NCBI RefSeq assembly: GCF_023156285.1
Contig: NZ_JAKZAJ010000003.1
Span: forward strand, 558,001-622,000
Length of the DNA: 64,000 nt
Reading direction: 5' to 3'
DNA from: Marinobacter koreensis
GTDB lineage: Bacteria; Pseudomonadota; Gammaproteobacteria; Pseudomonadales; Oleiphilaceae
Made by a program: the position numbers and the translations under genes. Of the stretch, positions 44,519 to 55,673 are shown piece after piece. Numbering within the stretch: position 1 is the first letter of the stretch; each line of letters opens with the position of its first letter. The notes under the pieces were generated by a model. The model was given only the letters and a program-made list of their open reading frames with translations. It did no database searches and had not been told where the DNA came from.

Positions 44519-46585
44519 TTACTGTTTCTTCGGATCCTGATCCGCGCGGGATCCCTTGTCGCTTTTGTCGCTCGGCAGCCCGGACTCATCCTCTTCATAG
44601 TCCGGCAGATCGTCAAATTCCGACAGGTCGAAATCCTCAAGGCCGAACTCTTCATCATCGTCCTCAGCGTGATCGGCCGGCTCTTCCGCCGTATCCGGTT
44701 CCGCCTCAGGCTCCACGACGGTCTCCGCTACGGGAATCTCGTCGTCATCGCTGGCGTCATCAGCCTCGTCCGTGATTTCCGGAATGATCTCCTCCGGCTC
44801 GGCCTCAGGCTCAAGCTCAGGGACAGCCTCGGATTCGGGCTCCGGTTCCACCGTGGGCATTGGCTCCGCCGTTTCCTCCGCCTCGGGCTCCAGTTCCGGT
44901 ATCACCTCTTCTTCCGGCTCTGGTTCGTTCAGATCCTCAAGGGTTTCCCGTTCGGACGCCGCTGAGGCCATCGCCTGCTCCTGGCTTTTCTTTCTGCGGA
45001 TGGCCCACCAGGCCAGCAGTCCCAGGATTACGATTGCCCCGCCTGCTGCACTGCCCCAGATCAGCAGTTTGTCATCGCTCTGGGCAGGCTGCTCCTGAGC
45101 ATCGTCAGTGGGCGTTTTCGCTTCAGGTTCCGGGGCCTGGGCCACCGGCGCCGGTTGCGGTTCATCTGCCGCATTTTCCGCCTGCGGCGGCGCCTCCGGT
45201 TCCGGCTGTTCAACGGCGCTGGTATCGATCGGAGCCGCAATAGCCGGCGCGGCCGGCTCTTCAACGACTGGACCCTGGTCAGGAGCCGGAGCAGCTTCCG
45301 CCGGTTCAGAGGCCGGCACTGGCTCCGGTGCCACGAATGTCGTGTCCGCCGTTACCTTGCGGCTGAAGGTTTTACCATCGGCAACCACCTCGATTCGGTA
45401 AGTGCCCGAGGCCGGCAACTGCGAAATCGTATCCCCATAAACGCCATCGTCCGGTGGCGTTTCCCCGGAAAGAATTTTCGTACCACTTCGGCCGTCTTCC
45501 GAGGTAATCGTGAGGCTGACCTTCACCACACCCAGAAAATCCGGATTCACGATTTTTTCCGACTTCTCGAAAAATCCGACGGACAGATCTATCGGCTCGT
45601 CCGCGCTGAAGGTGGATGGAATGTCGCTGACCACCATTTTCAGATCACTGACCACCGTTACCCGGCTGCCCTCACCCAATTCTCCCTGGATCTTCCAGTC
45701 CCCGGCCTGCGGTTTGTCGATGGTGATCAGGTCGTAGGCCTTCTCGTTGGCCCAACGAACGTTATCCCCGTGCGTCCCGACAATTACGGACTGACCATCT
45801 GGACGGACCAGTGTGAGTTCACTGGTTGCGCCGGTATCGTCCTGGCCACGGAAGATCAACGCGGTGAATTCCTTGACACCCTGATCCACGGTAAAGCCAT
45901 TGCCTTCAATCGGGATCTGCTCCTGGGGGACCGCGGAATTCAGGGCATCCATGAAAGCAAGATTGAGGGCTTCGGCATTATCGGCGACATGGAAGCTGCC
46001 ACCGGATTCGTCCGCCAGCTTTTTCAGGAATGCCGCATCCGCCTGGGACGACAACGCTACCGGATGGAACGTCGCGCCCTCGGCAACCAGCCTGGGCAAG
46101 AGCGTTTGAAGGATCCGCTTCTCTTCCGCGGCATTCACCTCGGGATCGTCGGAAATATCCACCTTGCCATCGGTGAGCAGGATGAAATGGGTGTTCTTGA
46201 GGGTTCCGCCGGAGTAATAGTCATCGCTGGCCACTTCGATGGCTTTGCCCAGGTTGGTTCGCAGGGCCACCGAATTGATCTGTTCGGACCGGTCGATCGC
46301 CAGCTGCCGCCATTTGTCTGTAACGTCGTCAAATGGCACCAGCATGTTCACGTACTGGCCAAAGGTCCACAGACCCGCCATGGAATTACCCGGCAGCATT
46401 CCGGCGAGAAGCCGGACCGCAGGCTGCCGGAGGTTGTCAGGATCGGTATCCTTCATTGAGCCTGAAATGTCGACGATCATCCGCACATCGGACTGATCAG
46501 GCAGGGTCAGGGTCTCGTCCTTTGCTGCAGCGAAAGATGGCAGGGCAACCAGAGCGAAAAGCAGTAGAAGAACCGGCTTTCTCAT
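44519..46585 (-). CDS. Membrane-anchored VWA domain protein with acidic tail (TIGR03503-like)
   Basis: About 688 residues. The frame is open further upstream, but the ATG at 46585 begins a signal peptide (MRKPVLLLLFALVALPSFAAA) and overlaps the preceding gene's stop by one base. The VWA domain has the full MIDAS DISGSM near residue 38 and a TDG in HFILLTDGKVD. A beta-sandwich region follows, then a Pro/Ala/Glu linker, a transmembrane span (GSAAGGAIVILGLLAWWAI), and a very acidic cytoplasmic tail of about 170 residues rich in Pro-Glu. The order of parts matches what I recall of TIGR03503. Role unknown; it probably partners the MoxR protein downstream. Confidence 0.8.
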   Translation of the reverse strand: MRKPVLLLLFALVALPSFAAAKDETLTLPDQSDVRMIVDISGSMKDTDPDNLRQPAVRLLAGMLPGNSMAGLWTFGQYVNMLVPFDDVTDKWRQLAIDRSEQINSVALRTNLGKAIEVASDDYYSGGTLKNTHFILLTDGKVDISDDPEVNAAEEKRILQTLLPRLVAEGATFHPVALSSQADAAFLKKLADESGGSFHVADNAEALNLAFMDALNSAVPQEQIPIEGNGFTVDQGVKEFTALIFRGQDDTGATSELTLVRPDGQSVIVGTHGDNVRWANEKAYDLITIDKPQAGDWKIQGELGEGSRVTVVSDLKMVVSDIPSTFSADEPIDLSVGFFEKSEKIVNPDFLGVVKVSLTITSEDGRSGTKILSGETPPDDGVYGDTISQLPASGTYRIEVVADGKTFSRKVTADTTFVAPEPVPASEPAEAAPAPDQGPVVEEPAAPAIAAPIDTSAVEQPEPEAPPQAENAADEPQPAPVAQAPEPEAKTPTDDAQEQPAQSDDKLLIWGSAAGGAIVILGLLAWWAIRRKKSQEQAMASAASERETLEDLNEPEPEEEVIPELEPEAEETAEPMPTVEPEPESEAVPELEPEAEPEEIIPEITDEADDASDDDEIPVAETVVEPEAEPDTAEEPADHAEDDDEEFGLEDFDLSEFDDLPDYEEDESGLPSDKSDKGSRADQDPKKQ

Positions 46586-46929
46586 CAGCGTGTCACCAAC
46601 CGATAACGGACCAGATCGAGGATCCACACCAGCAGCATTACAAGGCCGGCAATCCCGAAGTTGAAGACCGCCCGTCCCGCGGACTCCATGTGGCCGAGGA
46701 TGGCCTCGTAGCCGCCGAAGATCCACGCCGGAACCCACCAGTCCGCCAGGTCCGGCGACTGTACCGGAGTCAGAAACAGCACCACCAACGCCGCCAGCAG
46801 CAGTGTTCTGAGCCCGTAGAGGGGCACTAGCCTGAAGAGTTGTTTCATCATGTAGAAAAACACGACGAAGGCGATGGCGTAGGCCGCCCAGAAAATACCG
46901 TAAGCCAGTTGCGTATCTGCGTCGATCAT
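46585..46929 (-). CDS. Small three-span membrane protein
   Basis: A 114-residue protein with three hydrophobic spans: YGIFWAAYAIAFVVFFYMM, LRTLLLAALVVLFLTPV, and FNFGIAGLVMLLVWILDLV. No family recognised. Its stop TGA shares a base with the ATG of the VWA gene that follows (TGATG), so the two are translationally coupled and the products may act together. It starts at the stop codon of ycgN. Confidence 0.8.
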   Translation of the reverse strand: MIDADTQLAYGIFWAAYAIAFVVFFYMMKQLFRLVPLYGLRTLLLAALVVLFLTPVQSPDLADWWVPAWIFGGYEAILGHMESAGRAVFNFGIAGLVMLLVWILDLVRYRLVTR

Positions 46930-47375
46930 TACAAAACCCAGTGAATGATGTGTTCTTCCCAGTCTTCCTCGGGGACCTGATTTTCAGAGACAACCTTGTG
47001 CCTGACGGAAACACCGGCCTGGTGCACGGAGTCCGGATCACCACTGACCAGCGGGTGCCAGTCCGGGAGCGGCCGCCCTTCTGCCAGGGTCCTGTAGGCA
47101 CAGGTGTGCGGCAGCCAATGGTAGTCGTTCACCGTATCCGGTGTCAGCACTGTGCATCCCGGCACCCGGTTCAGCCGGTCGGAATACACTGTGCACTGGC
47201 AACGCTCGGTATCGAGGTACTGACAGGCAAGGTCCGTATGGTAAACCTCCCCGGTGTCCTCATCTTCAAGTTTGTTCAGGCAACACTTGCCACAGCCGTC
47301 GCAAAGCGACTCCCACTCCCCTGGCGTCATCTGGTCGAGCCGTTTGCGCTGCCAGAACGGGATCTGGGCAATCAT
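46929..47375 (-). CDS. ycgN: YcgN-family cysteine-cluster protein (UPF0260)
   Basis: A 148-residue YkgJ/YcgN-type protein with a probable metal-binding Cys cluster: CDGCGKCC near residue 25, then CQYLDTERCQC, GC in RVPGC, and HTCAY. It begins FWQRKRLDQMTPGEWESL as in E. coli YcgN. Function unknown. Its start overlaps the ycgL stop by 4 bases; the pair is conserved in this order in enterics and pseudomonads. Confidence 0.9.
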   Translation of the reverse strand: MIAQIPFWQRKRLDQMTPGEWESLCDGCGKCCLNKLEDEDTGEVYHTDLACQYLDTERCQCTVYSDRLNRVPGCTVLTPDTVNDYHWLPHTCAYRTLAEGRPLPDWHPLVSGDPDSVHQAGVSVRHKVVSENQVPEEDWEEHIIHWVL

Positions 47376-47665
47376 TTCCGGGACGACTCCAGGCGACGTT
47401 TGAGTTCCGTCATATAGTCGTCCTGCTCATCGGACAATTGCAGGAAGAAGTCCTTCTCCTCGATCGCTTCGAGCACCTGCTTTCCGGTGGTCCGGGCCAG
47501 CTTTTTTTCCGGCGTCAGCAACAGATCCATGGCATGAACCGGTTGTCCGAAGATACCCCTCAGCCCCTCAGGCAGCTCGTCCCACTTCTGGCCACGGCGT
47601 ACGAAGATGTAGGTGTCCGCCTTCCGGCTACTCCTGAAAACCGACACAAATTCCCGTTGTTTCAT
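47372..47665 (-). CDS. ycgL: YcgL domain protein
   Basis: A 97-residue YcgL-family protein with VFRSSRKADTYIFV, the LPEGLRGIFG block and VLEAIEEKDFFLQL. In Marinobacter-type genomes it sits between rnd and ycgN. The structure is known, the function is not. It overlaps rnd and ycgN by 4 bases each. Confidence 0.9.
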   Translation of the reverse strand: MKQREFVSVFRSSRKADTYIFVRRGQKWDELPEGLRGIFGQPVHAMDLLLTPEKKLARTTGKQVLEAIEEKDFFLQLSDEQDDYMTELKRRLESSRK

Positions 47666-48813
47666 TGCTTGAGTATGTCCTCGATTTCGGTCTGAATCGG
47701 CGCCAGCACGTCCGATCGCCAGCCTCGGAAGAACTCGTCACGGGCCAGGTCACCGCCCTGCATGAGTTTTTCGAGGCGCTTTCTGGGAGCGAGCAGTTCC
47801 ATCGGAATATCAGCCTGCTCCGAAACGTTTCTGACCACCCGTTTGAGCTTTTTGAATCGCCCCTGATCATCCCGGCTCAGCGGCGGCGCAATCAGATCCA
47901 GATCCGGATTATCGACGGCCCCGGCGTCCCGGACAAGGTTAAGTAATGTCTCTCCGTAACGTCTCACCGCACCGCCGGGGATGCCCTGGATATTATCCAG
48001 TTCCCGGAGAGTTGACGGCAGTCGCTCGGCAATCATGATCAGCAGGGCATCGGCCAGAACCCGGTTCCGGGGCATGTCCCGACGCTGGCACTCGTGTTCC
48101 CGCCAGCGGACCAGGGAGCGTAGAACGTTCTGTTGCCCGGGAGACAGGGCCCATCCACCCCTGAGCTTGAGATAGTGGCGATCCGGGTCTTCCTGCTGTG
48201 ACAGCTCCGCCGCATAGCGGGCGGATTCCTCGTGGAAGGCCTCCACCAGTCCCCGGCTCTCCAGGTTCGACAGTACCCAGTGGTTCATGGGCTCTAGAAA
48301 ACGGATGTCGTCAAGCGCGTAACGCTGCTGGGCTTCTGAGAGCGGGCGAGCCAGCCAGTCGGAGCGGGTTGCGGACTTGTCGAGAGTCTCACCAAACAGG
48401 GTTTCCACCAGGCGGGCGTAGCCAAGGGAGAAGCCGGCCCCGGCCATGGCGGCGCCTATCTGCAAATCCACCACGCCCCGGGGATCGACACCGAGCCAAT
48501 GCCGGAACAGTTCCAGGTCTTCGCTCATCGCATACAGGAGTTTGGGCAGATCCGGGCTGGCCAGGATACGGCGGAACTCCGCGGAAGCCTCGGCCACCGC
48601 CGGTTCCACCAGCCGGAATTCTTCTCCGATACCGAGCTGAACCAGACCGGGAATGGGATAGAAAGTGCTTACCCGCTCGAACTCGGTATCCAGGGCCAGG
48701 GGTTGTCCGGTCGAAACGGATCCAAGCCAGCGATCCAGCTCCTCCGGGGATTCAATCCATGAAATAACTGCCGGCGCCGGAGGCGCCGCAACGGCCGGGG
48801 AATCAACTGCCAT
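47662..48813 (-). CDS. rnd: Ribonuclease D
   Basis: A 383-residue 3'-5' exoribonuclease that trims tRNA and small RNA precursors. The DEDD active-site residues appear in ALDTEFERVSTFYP, VDLQIGAAM and YALDDIRFL. Two HRDC-like domains follow, including GGWALSPGQQNVLRSLVRWRE. The first ~16 residues are Ala/Pro-rich and variable. It overlaps ycgL by 4 bases and follows recR by 17 bases. Confidence 0.94.
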   Translation of the reverse strand: MAVDSPAVAAPPAPAVISWIESPEELDRWLGSVSTGQPLALDTEFERVSTFYPIPGLVQLGIGEEFRLVEPAVAEASAEFRRILASPDLPKLLYAMSEDLELFRHWLGVDPRGVVDLQIGAAMAGAGFSLGYARLVETLFGETLDKSATRSDWLARPLSEAQQRYALDDIRFLEPMNHWVLSNLESRGLVEAFHEESARYAAELSQQEDPDRHYLKLRGGWALSPGQQNVLRSLVRWREHECQRRDMPRNRVLADALLIMIAERLPSTLRELDNIQGIPGGAVRRYGETLLNLVRDAGAVDNPDLDLIAPPLSRDDQGRFKKLKRVVRNVSEQADIPMELLAPRKRLEKLMQGGDLARDEFFRGWRSDVLAPIQTEIEDILKQ

Positions 48814-48830
48814 AAAAACGTCCGGATTGC

Positions 48831-49433
48831 CTATTCGGAAAGGGGTTTACGACCGCGAAATGCGTGGGTCAGAGTAAAGCCGTCGACATAGCCGAGTTCC
48901 CCGCCAACGGGAATGCCATGGGCCAGCCGGGTAATCAGGATGTCGGTGCCGTCGAGACGATCGGAGATATAGTGCGCGGTCGCCTCGCCTTCCACCGTCG
49001 GATTGGTGGCCAGGATGAGTTCAGTGACACCCTCTTCCCGAACCCGTTTGAGCAGCCGTTCGATGCCGATTTCTTCCGGGCCGACGCCATCAATCGGCGA
49101 CAGGTGCCCCATAAGCACAAAGTAGCTGCCCCGGTAATCGCCGGCCTGTTCGATGGCGAGGAGATCCGACGGACTTTCGACCACGCACAGGGTTCCGTTG
49201 GTGCGCTCCGGGTTCTCACAGATACCGCAGAGTTCCGTGTCGGAGAAATTCTGGCACGATTCACAGCGCCTTACCCCGTCCATGGCGTTTCGCAGGGCAT
49301 CCGATAGCCGGGAACCACCCGAGCGACCGCGCTCGAGCAAATGAAACGCCATTCGCTGCGCCGTTTTCTGCCCAACGCCGGGCAGGCACCGCAACGATTC
49401 AACCAGTTCGTCTACCAGGGGACTGAAAGCCAT
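48831..49433 (-). CDS. recR: Recombination mediator RecR
   Basis: A 200-residue RecF-pathway protein that helps load RecA on gaps. The N-terminal helix-hairpin-helix is [17 protein letters not shown]. The zinc finger is [16 protein letters not shown], and the TOPRIM domain starts at [14 protein letters not shown] and includes [12 protein letters not shown]. It lies downstream of ybaB and dnaX in the classic dnaX-ybaB-recR order. Confidence 0.96.
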   Translation of the reverse strand: MAFSPLVDELVESLRCLPGVGQKTAQRMAFHLLERGRSGGSRLSDALRNAMDGVRRCESCQNFSDTELCGICENPERTNGTLCVVESPSDLLAIEQAGDYRGSYFVLMGHLSPIDGVGPEEIGIERLLKRVREEGVTELILATNPTVEGEATAHYISDRLDGTDILITRLAHGIPVGGELGYVDGFTLTHAFRGRKPLSE

Positions 49434-49468
49434 CCACTAACCTCGGGATTGCGACGTCAAGTCAGCCA

Positions 49469-49792
49469 TCAAAATGGCATCTTGAAATCGGACGGTACGC
49501 CCAGACCGGACATCATGCCGGACATCTTCTCTTTCTGGTTGGCCTCCACGCGACGAACCGCATCGTTCACTGCCGCTGCCAGGAGGTCTTCCAGGATTTC
49601 CTTCTCCTCGGACATCAGGGAGTCATCGATGTCCACCTTGCGCACATCGTGGCGGCCATTCATGGTGACCTTCACCAGACCCGCGCCGGATTCGCCCGTG
49701 ACTTCCGCCTTGGCGATCTCTTCCTGGGCCTTCTGCATTTCTTCCTGCATCTTTTGGGCTTTTTTCATCATGTCGCCCATGTTATTGAACAT
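49469..49792 (-). CDS. ybaB: Nucleoid-associated protein YbaB/EbfC
   Basis: A 107-residue DNA-binding YbaB/EbfC protein. The start [20 protein letters not shown], the [16 protein letters not shown] block, and the short acidic/hydrophobic tail are typical. It lies 3 bases after dnaX and 35 bases before recR. Confidence 0.95.
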   Translation of the reverse strand: MFNNMGDMMKKAQKMQEEMQKAQEEIAKAEVTGESGAGLVKVTMNGRHDVRKVDIDDSLMSEEKEILEDLLAAAVNDAVRRVEANQKEKMSGMMSGLGVPSDFKMPF

Positions 49793-49795
49793 GTC

Positions 49796-51718
<1,923 letters not shown>

Positions 51719-51859
51719 GTTCCATCAACTGCTGTAAAAATGGGCTTAACCTTAGCATGGACCCGCTTTGATAAGAAGCAAAGATGAGTGCTGAACGCCG
51801 GACATCGCGCTCGAAACGGAGAGTATCTCAGGGACTGGGAACAGCGGGGAAAACTGGGG

Positions 51860-51967
51860 GTGACCCCATCAGCAAATCTCCGGCACACATATCCACCGCT
51901 GCGGCTGCTCCCTTCCGGGCCTGACCGGGTTCACGGTTTCATGTTGCGGAGGCACCAATGGGGCCAC
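51860..51967 (-). ncRNA. ffs: 4.5S / SRP RNA (small type)
   Basis: The gene-free stretch 51719-52061 contains the signal recognition particle RNA on the minus strand. Its conserved tip reads GGTCAGGCCCGGAAGGGAGC with AGCC following, matching the GGAA tetraloop and the asymmetric internal loop that bind Ffh. The 5' part GGCCCCATTGGTGCC and the 3' part ending near GATGGGGTC pair to close the hairpin. Exact ends are estimated to within a few bases. ffs next to dnaX is a common arrangement in pseudomonads and relatives. The rest of the stretch shows no gene. Confidence 0.93.
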
Positions 51968-52061
51968 CATAACGGCGTTTCGGGGTTTCCCTCGAAAGCG
52001 GCGCGCATATTAGCAAAAGGGTTCCGGGACTACAACGGAAAATCGAGCTACGCCCGGAAAT

Positions 52062-52811
52062 CTAAAGGGGGAGCGGCACTTCATCCTGCCGGAACCAGCA
52101 GGCAAGACTGTATCGCGTGCGATTCGCCGGCAGTACCTCGTGGGGTATCTCTTCGCTCATGAACAGCACCATCCGCCCCGCTTCGGGCAGGACCAGTCCG
52201 CACACTTCGCTGTCGCTGTCCTGGTTGAACACCTGCAACTCACCTCCGTCATCCGCAGACCAGTCCTCATTCAGATAGAGCACCAGGCTGACCACCCGGG
52301 AAGCACGCCCCTGGAAGCTGTCCAGATGGCGCTTGTAGAAGTCACCGGGGTGGTAGGTGGCGTAGTGCGTCTCAAACCGCTTCAGACCGAGAAACAAACG
52401 CTGATTCAGCCCTTGCTGGATGGCGCCCAGGAACTCGAACAGTTGTGACTGCGGCGCGGTGAAGCCCTGAAGCCAGGCAATCCGGTCGCGACGCACCGAC
52501 CGATCCCGGACCAGATCGGTCCCCCGGCCAATACCGGCGCGCTTCATCGCATCCGTCCGATCGAGAATCGCGACCTCCTCCCTCAACGCCTGAATCAAGG
52601 GATCGCCAAGGCGTTCGCGGACATCAAGGGACATCCAGCCCGATTCGCTGAGGCCGGAGGCAAGCTGGTCAAGCCACTCATCAGAAACCGGAGCAGGCAC
52701 TGAATTCGCGTTATCGAAAACCTCGACGTCACTGCCGGCAACCGCATCCATAAACTGCCCGGTCGAGTTCAGAACGGGAGGATGTATCGGTGTTACTTTG
52801 GGCTGGTCCAT
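52062..52811 (-). CDS. 2OG-Fe(II) oxygenase family protein
   Basis: About 249 residues. The ATG at 52811 is chosen for its GAGGAG ribosome site; a TTG five codons upstream has none. The dioxygenase core has the iron ligands in GDFYKRHLDSF (His and Asp) and EIPHEVLP (His), and the 2-oxoglutarate Arg in NRTRYSLACWF. It resembles SM-20/PHD-type prolyl hydroxylases, which modify proteins such as translation factors in bacteria; the substrate here is unknown. It is divergent from the mutarotase gene. Confidence 0.87.
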   Translation of the reverse strand: MDQPKVTPIHPPVLNSTGQFMDAVAGSDVEVFDNANSVPAPVSDEWLDQLASGLSESGWMSLDVRERLGDPLIQALREEVAILDRTDAMKRAGIGRGTDLVRDRSVRRDRIAWLQGFTAPQSQLFEFLGAIQQGLNQRLFLGLKRFETHYATYHPGDFYKRHLDSFQGRASRVVSLVLYLNEDWSADDGGELQVFNQDSDSEVCGLVLPEAGRMVLFMSEEIPHEVLPANRTRYSLACWFRQDEVPLPL

Positions 52812-52926
52812 GGCGCGTCTCCTCAAAAATCGACGCTATTTTAGGCACAATTCTCGCCGGACGGTCAGTTTTAATTTACTCTGGTCATAAGCAGATACAC
52901 TTAACCAAGCCGTAAGTCGATCCTCC

Positions 52927-53847
52927 ATGTCAGAGAGCAGTCATCGCCCCTCCCGGGCATTGTCGCCAGGACAATGGTCGTTCACCCGTTGGGCAACCAT
53001 TGGCCATCTTGAAGCACTGGTTATTCACCATCCCCTGTTTCGGGCAACCCTGTTCCTGCAGGGCGCACACCTCACGCATTTTGCCCCCAGCGGCGAACCG
53101 GAGTGGCTCTGGCTCAGTGAAACGGCCCGATTTGAACCGGGCCGTGCCATCCGTGGCGGTATTCCCGTCTGCTGGCCCTGGTTCGGTAGTCCGCAGAAAA
53201 ATCCCCCGGAAGTGCGAAAGCGCATCCTGTCCGAAAAGGCCCACGGCTTTGCCCGAACCGCCCTTTGGAAGCTTGAGGACGTGCGCGAAAGCGCCCACGA
53301 GATCGAAATCAGCCTGTCTCTGGATGCCAATGAAGACTTTGCCGAGGAATGGCAAGGCCGGGCGCTGGCGCTGCTGACGTTTCACTTTTCGGTTCGGGGC
53401 TGCCAGCTGGCGCTCACCACCACCAACCTGTCAGATGAGCCTCTGGCATTCAGCCAGGCGCTCCATACCTACCTGCCCACCTCGGACATCACCTGCACGC
53501 GGGTTCTGGGGCTTGGCTACAGCCAGTACATCGACACCCTCGACAACTGGGAGTACAAACCACAGGAAGGGCCGGTGTACTTCGATGGAGAAACCGACCG
53601 GATCTACGAGAGCGGCGAACCGTTAAAGGTGGTGACACCCGGGAGCAGCCGCCGGCTCACGCCCGTTGGCAGCGATTCAACGGTGGTCTGGAATCCAGGC
53701 CCGGAAAAGGCCCGAACTCTCTCGGATTTTCCGGATAATGCCTGGAAGACCATGCTCTGTGTCGAAACCGCCAATGCAGCGGGCGACTACCGCGTGCTGA
53801 ATAACGGACAAAGCCACACCCTGGGTGTACTCATCGGACGCAAATAA
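52927..53847 (+). CDS. D-hexose-6-phosphate mutarotase (YeaD-like)
   Basis: A 306-residue aldose-1-epimerase-like protein. Family features include GAHLTHFAPSGEPEWLWLSE, IRGGIPVCWPWFG, the catalytic His in KAHGFAR, and the Glu/Asp-bearing QEGPVYFDGETDRIY. It interconverts the anomers of glucose-6-phosphate. It starts 80 bases upstream of nothing else in its direction and ends 13 bases before the acyltransferase gene, with which it may be cotranscribed. Confidence 0.9.
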   Translation: MSESSHRPSRALSPGQWSFTRWATIGHLEALVIHHPLFRATLFLQGAHLTHFAPSGEPEWLWLSETARFEPGRAIRGGIPVCWPWFGSPQKNPPEVRKRILSEKAHGFARTALWKLEDVRESAHEIEISLSLDANEDFAEEWQGRALALLTFHFSVRGCQLALTTTNLSDEPLAFSQALHTYLPTSDITCTRVLGLGYSQYIDTLDNWEYKPQEGPVYFDGETDRIYESGEPLKVVTPGSSRRLTPVGSDSTVVWNPGPEKARTLSDFPDNAWKTMLCVETANAAGDYRVLNNGQSHTLGVLIGRK

Positions 53848-53860
53848 TCGTGGAGAAGGA

Positions 53861-54676
53861 ATGAGCCTGGCCACCTACCTGAAGTCGAAACTGATCCCTG
53901 CGGACATCGACAAACACATCAACCGCATCCGCAAACCGATCGGCTCGCTGGGCTACGATCCCTGGGGCTACAACAACGAGGCCATCAAATACGGCTTCGC
54001 CCTCACCCGGCAGATCTACGAAAAGTATTTCCGCGTGGAAGCCCATGGTGTCGAACAGGTTCCGGCTGAAGGACCGGTCCTGATCATCGCCAACCACAGC
54101 GGGCAGCTTCCGATCGACGGGCTCCTGATTGGTTATGCCCTTGCCTCCCGGCCCGAACAGCCGCGCATCCCAAGGGCCATGATCGAACGGTTCTTTCCAA
54201 CGGTTCCCTGGCTCGGCAACCTGCTCAATGAGATGGGGGCGGTACTCGGGGATCCGGTCAACTGTGCAAAGATGCTCGCCAACAACGAAGCAGTCATCGT
54301 GTTTCCGGAGGGGATCCGGGGTTCCGGAAAGCTGTACAAAGACCGCTATCAACTGAAGCGCTTCGGGAACGGCTTCATGCACCTGGCAATGAAGTACAAC
54401 GCGCCGATCGTGCCGGTTGGCGTGGTGGGATGCGAAGAAACCATCCCGGCCATCGCCAACATCAAACCGCTGGCCAAAGCGCTTGGCATTCCGTATGCCC
54501 CGGTCGCCCTGCCCGCGGTGCTGCCCGCCAAGGTGCACCTGAATTTCGGAGCCCCCATGTATTTTGACAACACGGAAATTCCCGAAGAACTGGTGACCGA
54601 ACGGGTCGAGACGGTGAAGGCCGAAATCAGCCGCCTGATCGATAAAGGACTGAGCGAGAGGAAAAAGCTGTTCTGA
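53861..54676 (+). CDS. Lysophospholipid acyltransferase-like protein
   Basis: About 271 residues, a PlsC-type glycerolipid acyltransferase domain. The catalytic His is in IANHSGQLPIDG, with a longer His-to-Asp spacing than the usual HX4D. The substrate motif VFPEGIRGSG is the third PlsC block. The ATG at 53861 follows a GAGAAGGA ribosome site. Its stop overlaps the start of the SDR-like gene (TGATG), so the two are coupled and may share a lipid pathway. A known pairing of such genes in marine bacteria is recalled, but not a specific function. Confidence 0.82.
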   Translation: MSLATYLKSKLIPADIDKHINRIRKPIGSLGYDPWGYNNEAIKYGFALTRQIYEKYFRVEAHGVEQVPAEGPVLIIANHSGQLPIDGLLIGYALASRPEQPRIPRAMIERFFPTVPWLGNLLNEMGAVLGDPVNCAKMLANNEAVIVFPEGIRGSGKLYKDRYQLKRFGNGFMHLAMKYNAPIVPVGVVGCEETIPAIANIKPLAKALGIPYAPVALPAVLPAKVHLNFGAPMYFDNTEIPEELVTERVETVKAEISRLIDKGLSERKKLF

Positions 54677-55623
54677 TGACGACTCCAAAACGCCCACATA
54701 TTCTGGTCACCGGTGCCGCCGGGGCGCTGGCCCAACAGGTCATCGACCAACTCCGGGACACCTGCGATCTCGTTGCCGTGGATTTCCGCGAACAGGTCTA
54801 CCTGGGCGATGACATCCCCAGCTACTGCATCGACTTCAACAAGCGCGTGTTCGAGGACCTGTTCCGGCGTTACCAGTTCGATGGCGTGATCCACCTGGGC
54901 CGGATCCAGTCCAGCCAGCTCACCCGGATGCGCCGCTACAATGCCAACGTCCTGGGCACGCAGAAATTACTGGACCTGAGCCACAAGTACGGCATCAAAC
55001 GCGTGGTGGTGCTCTCCACATACCACGTCTACGGAGCGGTGGCCTACAATCCGGCCCTGATCGATGAGTCCGCGCCACTCAAGGCCGCGGGGCTCAGTGC
55101 GGATCTGGTGGATTCGGTAGAACTGGAGAACCTCGCCAACATCTACCTCTGGCGTTATCCGGACCTCAACATCACCATTCTGCGCCCCTGCAATATCGTC
55201 GGACCGGGCGTCCGGAACACCATGAGTACACTACTGGCGAGCGAGCGTGCCCCGGTGCTGGCGGGCTTTTCGCCGATGATGCAGTTCATTCACATCGACG
55301 ACATGGCCGATGCCATCGTGCTCGCCTACAAGAAGCCGGTCCGTGGCGTCTTTAACGTGGCGCCCCAGGACTGGGTGGCGTACCAGCACGCACTGCGCCT
55401 GTGCGGGTGCAAACGTATTCCGATCCCGTCCATCCCCCCGATTGTGCCCAGCCTGATCCTTCGAACGCTCAATATGCGGCGTTTTCCGTCGTATCTCATG
55501 GCGTTTTTCAAGTATCCTGTAGTAATCGACGGCAGAGCCTTCGCCCGGGAGTTCAACTTCAAGCCCAGGCGACCGCTGCAGGAAATTTTCCGTTTCTACC
55601 GGAACAACAAGAGCCCGGTGTAG
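54676..55623 (+). CDS. NAD-dependent epimerase-like SDR protein lacking the catalytic YxxxK
   Basis: A 315-residue extended SDR protein. The Rossmann motif is VTGAAGALAQQ, and VVVLSTYHVYGA holds the Ser/Thr position. At the place of the catalytic Tyr-x-x-x-Lys the sequence reads SVELENLAN, so neither Tyr nor Lys is present. LRPCNIVGPGVRN follows as in epimerases. It may bind nucleotide without the usual oxidoreductase chemistry, or use another residue. It is coupled to the acyltransferase upstream and followed by prsK 50 bases later. Confidence 0.82.
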   Translation: MTTPKRPHILVTGAAGALAQQVIDQLRDTCDLVAVDFREQVYLGDDIPSYCIDFNKRVFEDLFRRYQFDGVIHLGRIQSSQLTRMRRYNANVLGTQKLLDLSHKYGIKRVVVLSTYHVYGAVAYNPALIDESAPLKAAGLSADLVDSVELENLANIYLWRYPDLNITILRPCNIVGPGVRNTMSTLLASERAPVLAGFSPMMQFIHIDDMADAIVLAYKKPVRGVFNVAPQDWVAYQHALRLCGCKRIPIPSIPPIVPSLILRTLNMRRFPSYLMAFFKYPVVIDGRAFAREFNFKPRRPLQEIFRFYRNNKSPV

Positions 55624-55673
55624 CCACCTGACAAGACGTCGGGGACCAGTCGGGCAAAGCGCAGGAAGCGAAC

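Noticed and set aside
46586..47101. N-terminal extension of the membrane-anchored VWA gene
   Set aside because: The extension is Arg/Gly-rich and overlaps the three-span membrane protein and ycgN in another frame. The ATG at 46585 starts a proper signal peptide.
51788..52162. Plus-strand open frame across the SRP RNA region
   Set aside because: It overlaps the ffs RNA and the 3' end of the oxygenase gene and has no family features.
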